DNA from: Parietichytrium sp. I65-24A
Lineage: Eukaryota > Sar > Bigyra > Thraustochytrida > Thraustochytriidae
Direction: 5' to 3'
Length of the DNA: 64,000 nt
NCBI GenBank assembly: GCA_012862575.1
Contig: BLSF01000041.1
Location: forward strand, 62,001-126,000
The notes below the pieces were generated by a model. That model was not told the DNA's origin. It saw only the letters and a list, made by a program, of their open reading frames with translations, and did not search any database. The position numbers were made by a program, and so were the translations under genes. Below, piece by piece: positions 11,113 through 20,631 of the stretch (position 1 is the first letter of the stretch; each line of letters opens with the position of its first letter).

Positions 11113-13446
11113 TCAGCAAAAGATCGACTCGCGGTACTGTAGCATCAACAACAATGCCAAGGCCGGTGAGTCGAGAATTTTGACATGCGCAGCTCTCCCG
11201 ATAATTTTGTCCATTTTTCTGGTTTTCACGCTGTCAAATTCAAAGCAGATGTCTAGACGAATGACAGCTTCCGGATCCATACCTTCCAAGATGTTGTTGG
11301 CCATCTCGTTTGCGATCGCCGCCTCAGAGTGAGAAATCTGCGTGCCAGCGGGATCCAGAGGCTCGATCCTCGCGCTGTGGAATGGGACATATTGATCCTG
11401 ATATGAGCTCACGAGAACAATGCGCTTAAAATTACGGAGCCCAACTGAGCTCTTGCTCAAGGCGTACATCGTAGTGTCTTTGAGATTTGATGCATCGGTC
11501 ATGGCCAATTGGGAGAGTGCTGTCGCTTTTCTCCAGTACCGCATGGCCATCAGTCCGTACTTCACCAAAGACGAGTTGAGCGTGCGAGAGCCCAAGTGCG
11601 GCGATGAAAGGGACACAAAGGAGTGAAGATGTGGCACGTACGGCTCTAAGCAGCGCTGTGTGAGCGCAGAGCGCAAAATGATCGAACCTATGGAATGGCA
11701 GACAAACGAAAGCTTCCCAAGCTTGGCCTTAGAGGTGCTCAAATACTCTTGGATGAACTCTTGGATTTCCTTCGCCAATCGAAACCCCAAAACGTTGATG
11801 TCAGAATCTGTGTCGTTTTCGTTGGCGCAGCTCAGTAACGTTACCACGGAGGGCTCGATGAAGGACAGGTAATTCCGAAACGGCCGCAAATCCCACGACG
11901 AACCCATAAAGCCGTGAATCAACACGACAATGTGCTTTCTAGGCAGCTCAATGTTTGTGCTGCGCTTGAGTGCTGTTCTGCGCGAACCAGGCTCAATTTT
12001 CGGTGCATCGATCGACACCTGCTCCTCATCGACTTGGGTACTCTCCGCAGCAGACTGTGGCTCGTCGTATCTTTGCTCGAAAACCACTGGGTAAGCAGAG
12101 GCATCTTCAAACATTTCGCTGTCGTCTACAGTATCGTGCTGGAACTCTCGAATGCGCGCGATGGATTCGCGGATCTTTGATGCTGTGGCGAGACGCTCCT
12201 TGTGCTTTTGAATCACAGGTGTTGCCCCCAAATCCTCGGCAGCGAACCGCTCTCTTATGATCGACTCGCCCACTTTTTCTGTCGCCTTGCGCATCCAATC
12301 TTCCTTCAGGTCGTCGAGTATATTTCTTGCATGCTTGCGCTGATATTGCAAGAGGGCATGCCACGTCAGCAGTAGATTAGACGAAATCGTCTCCATCTCT
12401 GACGAAAACTGAGACACAAAGTCTCTCATCGTTGTACCTTTGTCCTGGATAATAGACGTTGGTAGAGTAAGAGGAGGCATCGACTCCAAGACGAGATTTT
12501 CGGAGATCTCAATTTTAATGCCGCTTGCTGACTTCTTGAGGCGGCCTTGCAACAGCAGCAGGTCCACGCATTTAGAGAGAGACTGATAGGAGCACCGCAT
12601 CAAGTACAGTGAGAGATTCCGAACTTGCTCAGCATGCTGCGAAAGCTGGATATTCTGTGCTGACCCCAGGGGCTCCTTTTCATTAAATCCTTTTTCCTTG
12701 GCCGAGTTGAGAATAAACTCTTCCAACGTTGGGGACCCCGGTTGTGCGAGGATAGAATCTGTGAATGTCTCGGATTCGTAACGCAAGTTGGTGATGGACA
12801 TGTGCACCGTCGCTTCGATTAGCGCAAAGCCAGCCGAGCTAACGTCGTCAAAAATAATTGGCAGGTATTCGTGGCATCCTTCCATTGGATGGTGCAAGTA
12901 GATGGTCCGAACAGTCAATACTTCGAAGCTGAGCGGCTTGTTCTCTTGTCCGCTTTCCTTCGATTTATTTGTTTCCGCCCGTTCGAGGGCGACCATGAGT
13001 CGCAACGGAACCTTTTGCTCTTTAAGAGCATCCAGCTCGAGACGAAAATGCACTCCATCGTTAATAAACCGCTCCTCGTCCACATATTTGACATTGAAGA
13101 CTTTGCTAAAATAAATATCCTGGACATCGTTTATCCTTGAGCTCTGTATGCCGATGGTACTGTCCCTCACAATGTGACCGTTCACAAAAGACGGATCCGC
13201 CTCATTCTCAAAACAAGAATACGGCGTCGCCCGAAATTGTGCTGGCGTCAAGTGGTGTGGTATCTCTGTATGGATATTCCCTTTTCTTGTGCGTAGAGGT
13301 GCCAAGATGTTATCCCGGTAGTGAATTGCGCGCTCGCCAGCTGGCCCAGTAACCTTGCTCAGCGAAAGCGAGAAGCGGTACGCTCTGTGCACATGAATGC
13401 ATCGAACGCAAACAGCAGTTCTTCCGGTTAGAACTCCTCCTTTCAT
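11113..13446 (-). CDS. FAM135-type protein with DUF676 serine esterase domain
   Basis: This 777-residue protein has the two-part architecture of FAM135A/B. An N-terminal FAM135 region (about residues 20-220) carries the conserved YFSKVFNVKYVDEE segment. A long alpha-helical middle follows, then a C-terminal alpha/beta-hydrolase of the DUF676 family beginning near residue 500. In the hydrolase, HGFMGSSWD forms the oxyanion-side loop and CHSIGS carries the nucleophile Ser (the family's HSxG type); DQYVP is a likely acid-residue segment and a late ISHSE gives a candidate His. It is therefore probably catalytically competent as a lipase or esterase, substrate unknown. The ATG at 13446 is chosen because the 16 codons further upstream are made entirely of a CCAAA repeat. 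The true start could also lie in an unseen upstream exon. Confidence 0.85.
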   Translation of the reverse strand: MKGGVLTGRTAVCVRCIHVHRAYRFSLSLSKVTGPAGERAIHYRDNILAPLRTRKGNIHTEIPHHLTPAQFRATPYSCFENEADPSFVNGHIVRDSTIGIQSSRINDVQDIYFSKVFNVKYVDEERFINDGVHFRLELDALKEQKVPLRLMVALERAETNKSKESGQENKPLSFEVLTVRTIYLHHPMEGCHEYLPIIFDDVSSAGFALIEATVHMSITNLRYESETFTDSILAQPGSPTLEEFILNSAKEKGFNEKEPLGSAQNIQLSQHAEQVRNLSLYLMRCSYQSLSKCVDLLLLQGRLKKSASGIKIEISENLVLESMPPLTLPTSIIQDKGTTMRDFVSQFSSEMETISSNLLLTWHALLQYQRKHARNILDDLKEDWMRKATEKVGESIIRERFAAEDLGATPVIQKHKERLATASKIRESIARIREFQHDTVDDSEMFEDASAYPVVFEQRYDEPQSAAESTQVDEEQVSIDAPKIEPGSRRTALKRSTNIELPRKHIVVLIHGFMGSSWDLRPFRNYLSFIEPSVVTLLSCANENDTDSDINVLGFRLAKEIQEFIQEYLSTSKAKLGKLSFVCHSIGSIILRSALTQRCLEPYVPHLHSFVSLSSPHLGSRTLNSSLVKYGLMAMRYWRKATALSQLAMTDASNLKDTTMYALSKSSVGLRNFKRIVLVSSYQDQYVPFHSARIEPLDPAGTQISHSEAAIANEMANNILEGMDPEAVIRLDICFEFDSVKTRKMDKIIGRAAHVKILDSPALALLLMLQYRESIFC

Positions 13447-13450
13447 CTCT

Positions 13451-13495
13451 CCAAACCAAACCAAACCAAACCAAACCAAACCAATCCAATCCAAA
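13451..13495. repeat. CCAAA pentanucleotide repeat
   Basis: CCAAA units in tandem (drifting to CCAAT at the right end) lie 4 bp upstream of the chosen ATG of the FAM135-type gene. They read TTTGG in the gene's sense, within the presumed leader. Confidence 0.85.
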
Positions 13496-13787
13496 GGAAC
13501 AACTCACCCTTGATTGTGCAGATCTACATTCTTAAACCTCGTCAGACACACGCCAACCTCCACCACTGCTCTGAGCGGCATTCCGACTAACCGCGCTAGC
13601 TCGCTAGTCTCCCAGCACTCTTCTCTCCCAACAAACCTCACACCTTAGCGAGAAACCAAACCGTTGTCCACCAACGAGCCAGGATTTGTCAATTCCACCA
13701 CTCCTCAGCACACCCAACTCCACTGTGGAAGAACTTGCAAAGAAATCGATCCCGATCCCAATCCCAATCCCAATGCACATCAAAATC

Positions 13788-13855
13788 AAAGTCCAAAGTC
13801 CAAAGTCCCCAAGTCCAAAAGTCCAAAAGTCCAAAGATCAAAGTCCAAATCCCCA
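13788..13855. repeat. AAGTCCAAA minisatellite
   Basis: Seven- to nine-base AAGTCCAA units repeat in tandem with indels. A separate CCCAAT hexamer run precedes it at 13747-13774. Confidence 0.8.
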
Positions 13856-14659
13856 ATACACCTTTGATAATATAAGAAGATAGCCGCGCACCTTCTTCTT
13901 TTCCAGTCTTTCAAAGTACCTCCCTCGCACAGACACTCCCAACGCTCGCGTCACATACGTATGCCACCTTATTCCAATTGACTAACGAGGACTTAACAGG
14001 GGTCCTCGCGTACAGTCTAATTCTCCATAAATGTCCTCTGTTCTCCTCTCCTCTCTCATAATCTCTAATTACCCTTTCCGCTAGGCAGACTCCATAGGAC
14101 TCGTCCCAGCACGCCTAGCAGGTATTAGCAGAAGCGGTAGTGATCCTGTTTGGGGAGTAAGGGGGAGTACGATTTGCGCTAGTGTTGTGCGGGTTGATAG
14201 TGGTTGGATAGGTGAAAAGGGTAATAGGCCGGCCAGGGATAGAGAGTCCAGGCCAGGAACGAAGGAACAGTTCGTGATTGGTAGGGTTACATAACTGCAT
14301 GGTAGCTGAAGTGTGTCTATTTTGCTAGGAGAGCCGGTAAGCTTGGATGCTACCGGTAAGTATAGACATTATCGTTTTACATAGGAGATTACATAGCCGG
14401 AGCCGATGAGAAGGATAGAATGCTCGTATCCTGCTGTAGGATTCAATTACGACTAATAGAGCGTTTCCGGTAAATTGCATCATGCACGTGTCTTTGTAAT
14501 ACTGAAATCATCTAAAATGCTCAACATTACTCATTTTAATGGGTGGCAACATGATGGCCAAATGTTACAAAGAGTGGGGGAATTTCCACACGCAAAATGC
14601 ACTTTGTATAGGAGAGTCGTCTCTCTTTCGCGTACACTTTCCGGTGTACTCGAGCACCC

Positions 14660-14701
14660 ATACATACATAAATAAATACACACATACATAAATACATACA
14701 T
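14660..14701. repeat. CATA/AATA tetranucleotide tract
   Basis: An imperfect ACAT/AAAT tract lies about 165 bp upstream of the ATG at 14866. Confidence 0.7.
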
Positions 14702-14865
14702 TAAAGCTCATAACACATCCTCGAGCTCACACTGTCAGCAACGCGTCTCACAAAGAGATAGTAAGCACTTCGGACTCCAAAGGATTGTGGGCATTGGAGA
14801 CATAAGTACGTGGTGTATTGTTGAAATTTTGCCAAAGTGTTTGAGATTGAGATTGAATTTGGGAG

Positions 14866-15213
14866 ATGGGCGACGAAGGCGATGCAGAGATGGCGCTCCG
14901 AGCGCTGCTGAGTAAAGTGCAGCATGAGAAGGATAGACTTGACTCGGAAGAGTCCAACATTCGCCAGCTGGAGCAAAAGGAACAAAAGGTGGCTGAAGAA
15001 ACCACGTACGAAGAGGCTGGACTGCAGTGTCCAGAGCAGTTTTACTTGGATGATGTCGATGATACTGAGCAAGATCTCGTGCAGAACATTCCATGCACTC
15101 CAAAGCCGCCAGCGGAGCTCATGGGTCTACTGAAACTTGGCGGGGATGAGGATGATCCGCGGTTTTCTGAAGAGAAGGATGCGGGTTTCAGAACGGTGAG
15201 GAACAAAAAGTGA
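14866..15213 (+). CDS. Small acidic protein of unknown function
   Basis: This 115-residue frame begins MGDEGDAEMALRALL and ends in the basic VRNKK. Residues 8-55 are predicted to be helical and highly charged, with a heptad-like spacing (LLSKVQHEKDRL). The middle is acidic with a DDVDDTEQD patch, followed by a proline-bearing TPKPPAEL segment and another acidic stretch. The biased but natural residue usage, the good ATG context and the place in the alternating gene order favour a real gene. I do not recognise a family, and additional exons are possible. Confidence 0.55.
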   Translation: MGDEGDAEMALRALLSKVQHEKDRLDSEESNIRQLEQKEQKVAEETTYEEAGLQCPEQFYLDDVDDTEQDLVQNIPCTPKPPAELMGLLKLGGDEDDPRFSEEKDAGFRTVRNKK

Positions 15214-15602
15214 GGAGCTCCGAAAAAGATGCAAGGAGAATAAGGAGAGTGGAATCAATTATGCAGTGGTTTCATCAAAAGAAAAGGGCACTGGTGGAAT
15301 GAAGAGAGATGGAGAAAATGGGCTGCCCTCTGAGAGATTGGAGGGACGCGCTCGTTCTCGTTCTCCTTCACCTGGTTTTGTTCCTCCTGTCCCGGTGTTC
15401 TGCTGTTGTTGTCATGAACGAACAAAGGAAAACACCTGAATTTTGATCTTCCTTGTAGAGCTCTTTTATATGCAAGGAGAAAAACAATGTATGTATTTTA
15501 TGAAAGGTCTTGATCCGAAGTTTTTGAAAAAAAGGCTCCACAGATTGAACAGTCTGTCTTCACGTGCGATCAAGTCAGCGCACATACTGCTTCCTTCTTT
15601 TC

Positions 15603-15635
<33 letters not shown>

Positions 15636-15645
15636 TATTCGAAGT
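15214..15645. other. Convergent intergenic spacer
   Basis: This 432-bp spacer lies between two convergent stops. It shows nothing coding; the CT dinucleotide tract at 15609-15635 lies immediately beyond the stop of the minus-strand fusion gene. Confidence 0.5.
15609..15635. repeat. CT simple repeat
   Basis: CT dinucleotides on the plus strand, about 10 bp past the stop of the minus-strand gene, so it probably lies in its 3' untranslated region. Confidence 0.85.
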
Positions 15646-17949
15646 TCAGAACTCGAAGACTGCTGACGAAGGGAAGCCAAGCTTGTCCAGATTTGCTTTG
15701 CACGAGTTCTGAATCATGAGCGGCGGTCCGCAAAGAAAAATGCTCGAGTCGGGGCCACCAGGTGGCATCGTCTCCTTGAGCATCTGATCATCGACGTATC
15801 CCGTGGAGTATTCCCACCCGGAAGGCGGGTTACTCAGTGTATACCACACACGGAAACGATCAGGATGCTCTCTTGCTTGGTCGTCAAGCAAGTCTCGAAA
15901 AAGTATATCGTCTTCAAACCTGTTGGCGAAGAGGAGCGAAATTTGAGTTTTATCCTTGGCATCAGCAAGAATTGCGCGAATGAGCTGCAGAATTGGCGTG
16001 ATCCCAGACCCGCCAGCAACAAAGCCCACCTTGCTGAAGTTGTACTCCTTACGACGGATGGCAAACTTCCCTCTGCCCAAGTACTCCACGAGACCGAAAG
16101 GCCCGCTGATGTCTACGCTCTCACCAACATGAAGGGAGTCCAGGTACTGCGACATCTTTCCACCATCCGGATATCTCTCGTGCGGACCATATACTTTGAC
16201 GAGGAGATCGAAGCTTCCGAGCTGGCCGGGACCACTGGACGGCGTGTACTTCCTCTCAATCTCTTGAAGCTTGAACTCTGAATCTGGAACATTGTTCCAG
16301 AATCCGGATCGGGATCCTTTGGCGTTTTTACACCACAGCTTGACATGCTTGCCAATGGGAAGTCCGAGCACCATGTCATCTCTGGGGAGCGCGAATCGAA
16401 ATAAACGTGTGTCGTGCGATATTATCAGCTTTTCCGCAAGCACGACATTCTGTCGCGACTTATCAAGGAAGCTCCGGGTGGCCGAGCCGCGCGGGAGTGT
16501 TGACGAGTTCTCTTCGAAATAGTGCGCCAACTTGGCTGGAACATGGTGCAACTCTGGCAGACCTTCGGATCTGAGACTTGCGTCCTGCTTCGCTGCTCTG
16601 CCCGCTGTTTTCTGGGAACTCTGCTCAGAAGGCGCTGGTTTCGTCTTAGTCCCCACCAGTTTTCCAAGGCTCGAGTCCTCGAGGTCGTGAAAAACACGCT
16701 CCGCGGCAAATGTTGCAGCCGCAGCAAACAGGAACGGATACCCGTTGAAACCTTTGGACTGCGCGTTGAATCGCATTGTGGTTCCGAGAGCAAGAGGAAC
16801 CACAAAAGAAGCGATACTTTTCAGGTTTGATATCAGCGTCACCATCTCAGCAGTGCCCAGCGCGGTAGGATCAGGTTGTGGGAGCTTGATGGCGACTGCC
16901 TCAAGCGCGGAAGCTTTCTGTTGGGAGCCGATCGCGAGCATCGTGGCCACCTCTACTAATGTCCCACCGAACGCTCTTGTCGTTCCTGCGAGGGCCCAGA
17001 GCAGATTGAGAGCAATCTGGCAGGTGTTCGAGATTGATACAAGCCCGCGGACGCCAAATTGACTTAAAGTTCTCTCGGCGAACAGTGTGGCAATAATTGC
17101 TGCAGAGCTAGTAGCAGCGAGAATGTTTGTTCTCCGAACGACGCCCAAGACGAGGGTGCTCTTCATAAACGCGTCACGGATCTTTTGTAGATTATGCTGG
17201 TCTCCGAAAGCCTGAAGGAAAAGCACGCAAAGCATGGCCCTGAACGTCTTCCGAGTGTTGAAAATCTTCAAGCCACGCAGAGGGTTTAAAAGACCGGAAT
17301 CCAGAGGCACCTGGTGGCCAGCGTCTAGGGTCTCCTCCACTTCAGAGTATAAGAGAGCCGTGGAACATGCTGTCGCGGCGAACGCAGCTGCGTAGGCCGA
17401 CTTTGGATTGCGATTCGAGAATTTTTGAACTAGCCGCTCCAAATATGGACTAACGAACAGCGCCACGGCTGCGTGGCGGGAAACTCGCCCAAATTGCCGG
17501 ATGAGGCTGGTTGTGTCCTCGCATAGATCAGCTTGCACAGCTTTGCATGTGTTAAAGTACACTGAGAACGCCAGCAGCTTAACAATCTGTGAGTAGAACA
17601 GCCCACTCTTGGAGTCGAGCCCAAGATACACCGACAAGTTTGCTAAAGACATGGCCGCAGAGCACCCGATCAGCAAGCTCTTGCGACCACATTTATCCGC
17701 ATAACGAGCGAGCGCCGGGGCGATGACAAAGTCCGCAACCGCGCTAACCCCCAAGGCTTTGACGAGCATTGCTTTGAACCTCTTGGGGCTCTCTCTGAAC
17801 GCTCGCAGGCCGATCTTCCGCTGCGCCTCCGCGAGCAGCGGGCCATCGCAAACCAACAAGAACGCCGCTGGGCCGAGCGCGTCCAAAGTCTTCCAAATCT
17901 TGAGCTCCTTGATCCCTTCGGACCCTTCCTCCGGGCGAGGCTCCGTCAT
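15646..17949 (-). CDS. Fusion of an MFS-type transporter and a cytochrome-b5-reductase domain
   Basis: This is one uninterrupted 767-residue frame. Residues about 20-440 are hydrophobic, with many membrane segments. The loop RYADKCGRKSLL near residue 85 fits the major-facilitator D-R-x-G-R/K signature between helices 2 and 3. After a Ser/Lys-rich linker (about 440-490), residues about 505-767 form a complete ferredoxin-reductase module of the NADH-cytochrome b5 reductase family: GKHVKLWC, the FAD-binding RKYTPSS, GGSGITP for NADH binding, and CGPPLM near the end. No heme-b5 domain is present. The reductase half would pass electrons from NAD(P)H through FAD to an acceptor, while the membrane half would transport an unknown solute. 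Reductase-coupled uptake is possible, but this is inference. The two halves could also be separate proteins if splicing was missed, yet no stop or obvious intron divides them. Confidence 0.82.
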   Translation of the reverse strand: MTEPRPEEGSEGIKELKIWKTLDALGPAAFLLVCDGPLLAEAQRKIGLRAFRESPKRFKAMLVKALGVSAVADFVIAPALARYADKCGRKSLLIGCSAAMSLANLSVYLGLDSKSGLFYSQIVKLLAFSVYFNTCKAVQADLCEDTTSLIRQFGRVSRHAAVALFVSPYLERLVQKFSNRNPKSAYAAAFAATACSTALLYSEVEETLDAGHQVPLDSGLLNPLRGLKIFNTRKTFRAMLCVLFLQAFGDQHNLQKIRDAFMKSTLVLGVVRRTNILAATSSAAIIATLFAERTLSQFGVRGLVSISNTCQIALNLLWALAGTTRAFGGTLVEVATMLAIGSQQKASALEAVAIKLPQPDPTALGTAEMVTLISNLKSIASFVVPLALGTTMRFNAQSKGFNGYPFLFAAAATFAAERVFHDLEDSSLGKLVGTKTKPAPSEQSSQKTAGRAAKQDASLRSEGLPELHHVPAKLAHYFEENSSTLPRGSATRSFLDKSRQNVVLAEKLIISHDTRLFRFALPRDDMVLGLPIGKHVKLWCKNAKGSRSGFWNNVPDSEFKLQEIERKYTPSSGPGQLGSFDLLVKVYGPHERYPDGGKMSQYLDSLHVGESVDISGPFGLVEYLGRGKFAIRRKEYNFSKVGFVAGGSGITPILQLIRAILADAKDKTQISLLFANRFEDDILFRDLLDDQAREHPDRFRVWYTLSNPPSGWEYSTGYVDDQMLKETMPPGGPDSSIFLCGPPLMIQNSCKANLDKLGFPSSAVFEF

Positions 17950-19119
17950 GGCTGCCCTGACCTCCTTGTGCTAGCTAGGTGTATGTGTTTTTGTATGTAT
18001 ACTCTTCCCTCCGTGCCCTTCGGCTTGCAGAAGACGCGAGCTGTATTCACAGACTGAGCGGAGCTCTGTCTCCGCGTCGCATGGCCAAGTGTCGAACGAA
18101 CGAGCGGCCGATGAATCGCAATTGGCTATTGGCTGCGAAGTGAAAAGTGCCATCTTGCCATCCGTCAATTCCTTTCCGTCTGCAAGACAACAGGAGATAG
18201 GACAATTGCCCACCCTACGGACACTCTACTTGAATGAACTCTCTGTGTTCATGAATGAACTTATCTGACAACCTAACTAACCTGTTGAAAACCTCTACTC
18301 CATTTCGACGCAACGCAGTGCAAAGTAGACCAGCGCAGTCACGGAGTTCACGGAGTCACCGAGTTGGCTGCGAGCTGATGCGTGGCCTATCAACATTTAA
18401 AACTTTAACACTTTTCGCCTCGTCAAGTTGAAGCGACTGGTAATTCATTCTTTGTCCATTCTCATCGAGTCGAAACGATGCGAACAAAGCTTCAAGTCAA
18501 GCTCCCCAGCTCAGAGCTGCCTGGCCGGCGGACTCCGGGCCAGATGAATGAGAAGATAAATGCATCGATCGGCACAGTGGACGTTGATGATCATCGACGG
18601 AAATATATCAGGATGGGCGTCGATCATGGTAATTGATGATCGAGGGTCTTTGTCGAAAATCGAGCTCACGTATGCTCACGTTCAAGAGCTCTAGAGCATA
18701 GCTCGTAGCTTCTCAAGGGTTGACAGAGAGTAAGTACCACACAGTACTCAGTAGCACGAGTCTGGCTTGCATGTGATTCATTGTGATTCACAGTCAATGA
18801 TTGCATGGGCTTGTATCGCTTTGTATCACCTTGTATTTGCTTATTGCTTTGTCATGTATTGCGCAATCGCTGACCGCGGGTCGCTCAGCTGCTCACTGTC
18901 TCGCTGTCTCACTGTCTCACTGACTCGCTGCCAAGTCAGCTTGATTTCTTCGTTCCTTCGTTCGTCGGCCTATGTGGCATCGAGGCGCAGGAGTTGTTCG
19001 CTCGTGGCCCGCGTTGATTATATCTATCTTTCTATCATCGTTGAAGGCGCCGACGGTGGGAAGCTTTGGTGCGAGCTAGCTCTCCTCTCAGGATTTGCCT
19101 GAGGACGCGAAAGACCGGC
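17950..19119. other. Divergent intergenic region, nothing recognised
   Basis: About 1.2 kb between the fusion gene and the SDR gene, without coding signal. A CTCTCAG acceptor-like sequence ending at 19091 could close an intron in the leader of the SDR gene. Confidence 0.45.
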
Positions 19120-20346
19120 ATGGAGCTCTCGGTGTGCGTGACCGGCGGGAACGGTTTCGTCGGGGAGCGAATCTGCGAGCTGCTGCTCTCTCACTCTGCT
19201 AGCAAGGTCTCGAAAGGGCTCGGCGGGCACAGCGTGAAGCTCGTGCGCGTGCTGGACCTGCTGGAGCCGCGAGATGGGAACGCGCTGCAGTGCGAGTTCG
19301 TGAAAGGGTCGATCTGCGACTTGGAGACGTGCCGCAAAGCTTTCCGTGGCGTGGACGTGGTCATTCACACCGCGAGCTTGGTGGACTTTGGGAACAAGCC
19401 GCACGATGCCATCATGGCGGTCAATGTGGGCGGGTCCGAGACCGTGCTGGAGGCGTGCAGACTGGAGAATGTGAAGGGGCTCGTGTACACGAGCACGCTG
19501 GATGTGATCACTTGCTGGGGCCACAACAAAGAGTTCAAGAGCGACCAGCCTTATCCCAAGACGCTGGCTGAGAACGCCTCCGGGATGTATGGCTACTCCA
19601 AGTCGCTCGCCGAGCGGCTGCTGCTTAACGCGAATGGCTCGCCTCTGGCGGACGGCCGAATGACCCTGACTACCTGCGCGCTGCGCCCTCGTGGCGTGTA
19701 CGGCGAGCGCGACCCGTTCTACTTTACGAATGTGATCTGGGCCTCGCACAAGATGGGCAAGTTAGCGAGCCGGATCGGGGACCCGGTCAAAGGCGACCAC
19801 ATTTACGTGGGCAACGTTGCGCACGCTCACTTGTGCGCGGTCCGAAAGATGGCTGACGCCTGGGCAGATGGCGAGCTGTGCTCGATCGGCGGGAGGCCGT
19901 TCAACCTGAGTCACGAGCCGGCTTGTGACCTGTATGAGAAGGTCTTGCCGTGCCTCCAAGTGTTCAAGCTCGCCCCACCGACATCGACTGCCAATCGAGC
20001 GTTCATAACAGTCGTGGCCAGAGTACTGGAGACCGTGGTCAAGTTCATCCCGGCAAGAGTCCGGCCTATGCTGTATTTGACGAGGGAGAGCGTGGACGCC
20101 ATCGCCTACGAGCGAACCTTTAGTGACCCGGAGGCGCTGAAAGCACTTGGGTTTGAACCGCTTTACTCCGTGGATGATGCAATGTGCAGGACACTCAAGT
20201 GGCTGCGCGAGGAGTGGGACGACCGGCCCGACAAGCCTGCGAGCTCCAAAGGAGGTTTCGCACGGAAGCGCCTGGTTCACTTTGTGCTCACGGTGCTGGC
20301 GGCGATCCTGGTTCGTTTCTACGTATTTCGCGTCATGGGGTACTGA
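19120..20346 (+). CDS. 3-beta-hydroxysteroid dehydrogenase/sterol C4-decarboxylase-type SDR
   Basis: This 408-residue extended short-chain dehydrogenase starts at MELSVCVTGGNGFVG; the 18 codons upstream are not family-like. TGGNGFVG is the NAD(P)-binding glycine motif, DVVIHTAS is the strand-4 motif, and MYGYSKS supplies the Tyr-x3-Lys catalytic pair. RPRGVYG and GDHIYVGNVAHAH are typical of the 3-beta-HSD/ERG26/NSDHL branch. A C-terminal hydrophobic stretch (about residues 385-403) preceded by basic residues would anchor it in the ER membrane. Its likely role is oxidation of a 3-beta-hydroxysteroid, for example the oxidative C4-decarboxylation step in sterol synthesis. The exact substrate is uncertain. 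The gene is markedly G/C-rich compared with its flanks. Confidence 0.9.
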   Translation: MELSVCVTGGNGFVGERICELLLSHSASKVSKGLGGHSVKLVRVLDLLEPRDGNALQCEFVKGSICDLETCRKAFRGVDVVIHTASLVDFGNKPHDAIMAVNVGGSETVLEACRLENVKGLVYTSTLDVITCWGHNKEFKSDQPYPKTLAENASGMYGYSKSLAERLLLNANGSPLADGRMTLTTCALRPRGVYGERDPFYFTNVIWASHKMGKLASRIGDPVKGDHIYVGNVAHAHLCAVRKMADAWADGELCSIGGRPFNLSHEPACDLYEKVLPCLQVFKLAPPTSTANRAFITVVARVLETVVKFIPARVRPMLYLTRESVDAIAYERTFSDPEALKALGFEPLYSVDDAMCRTLKWLREEWDDRPDKPASSKGGFARKRLVHFVLTVLAAILVRFYVFRVMGY

Positions 20347-20585
20347 CGCGCTGGGGAGGGCAAGCAAAAGCATGCAGTGTGTGAGTGTGTGCCTGTGTAT
20401 GAGTGTGTGTGCGTATGTATGTGTGGGAGAGATAGAGAAGTGTGTCTTTAAAAGCCTAATTTTAAATTGAATTCTTTACAGTTAACGAAAAAGTTCCTGC
20501 TGCAAGGCAAAACTAGAATATGGAACAACATTTCTTTCAAGGATCTACTAATATGTGTCAGTCAACATCGATTGAGAGAAAGCTA

Positions 20586-20617
20586 TCTCTCTCTCTCTCT
20601 CTCTCTCCCTCTCTCTT
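20586..20617. repeat. CT simple repeat
   Basis: CT dinucleotides lie between two convergent genes, about 15 bp beyond the stop of the minus-strand gene. Confidence 0.85.
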
Positions 20618-20631
20618 TCATATCCTTTCTT

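Larger units (their letters stand above)
13447..14865. other. Divergent intergenic region with minisatellites
   Basis: No coding sequence is recognised. The stretch carries the CCAAA repeat (13451-13495), a CCCAAT hexamer run (13747-13774), an AAGTCCAAA array (13788-13855) and a CATA/AATA tetranucleotide tract (14660-14701). Confidence 0.55.
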
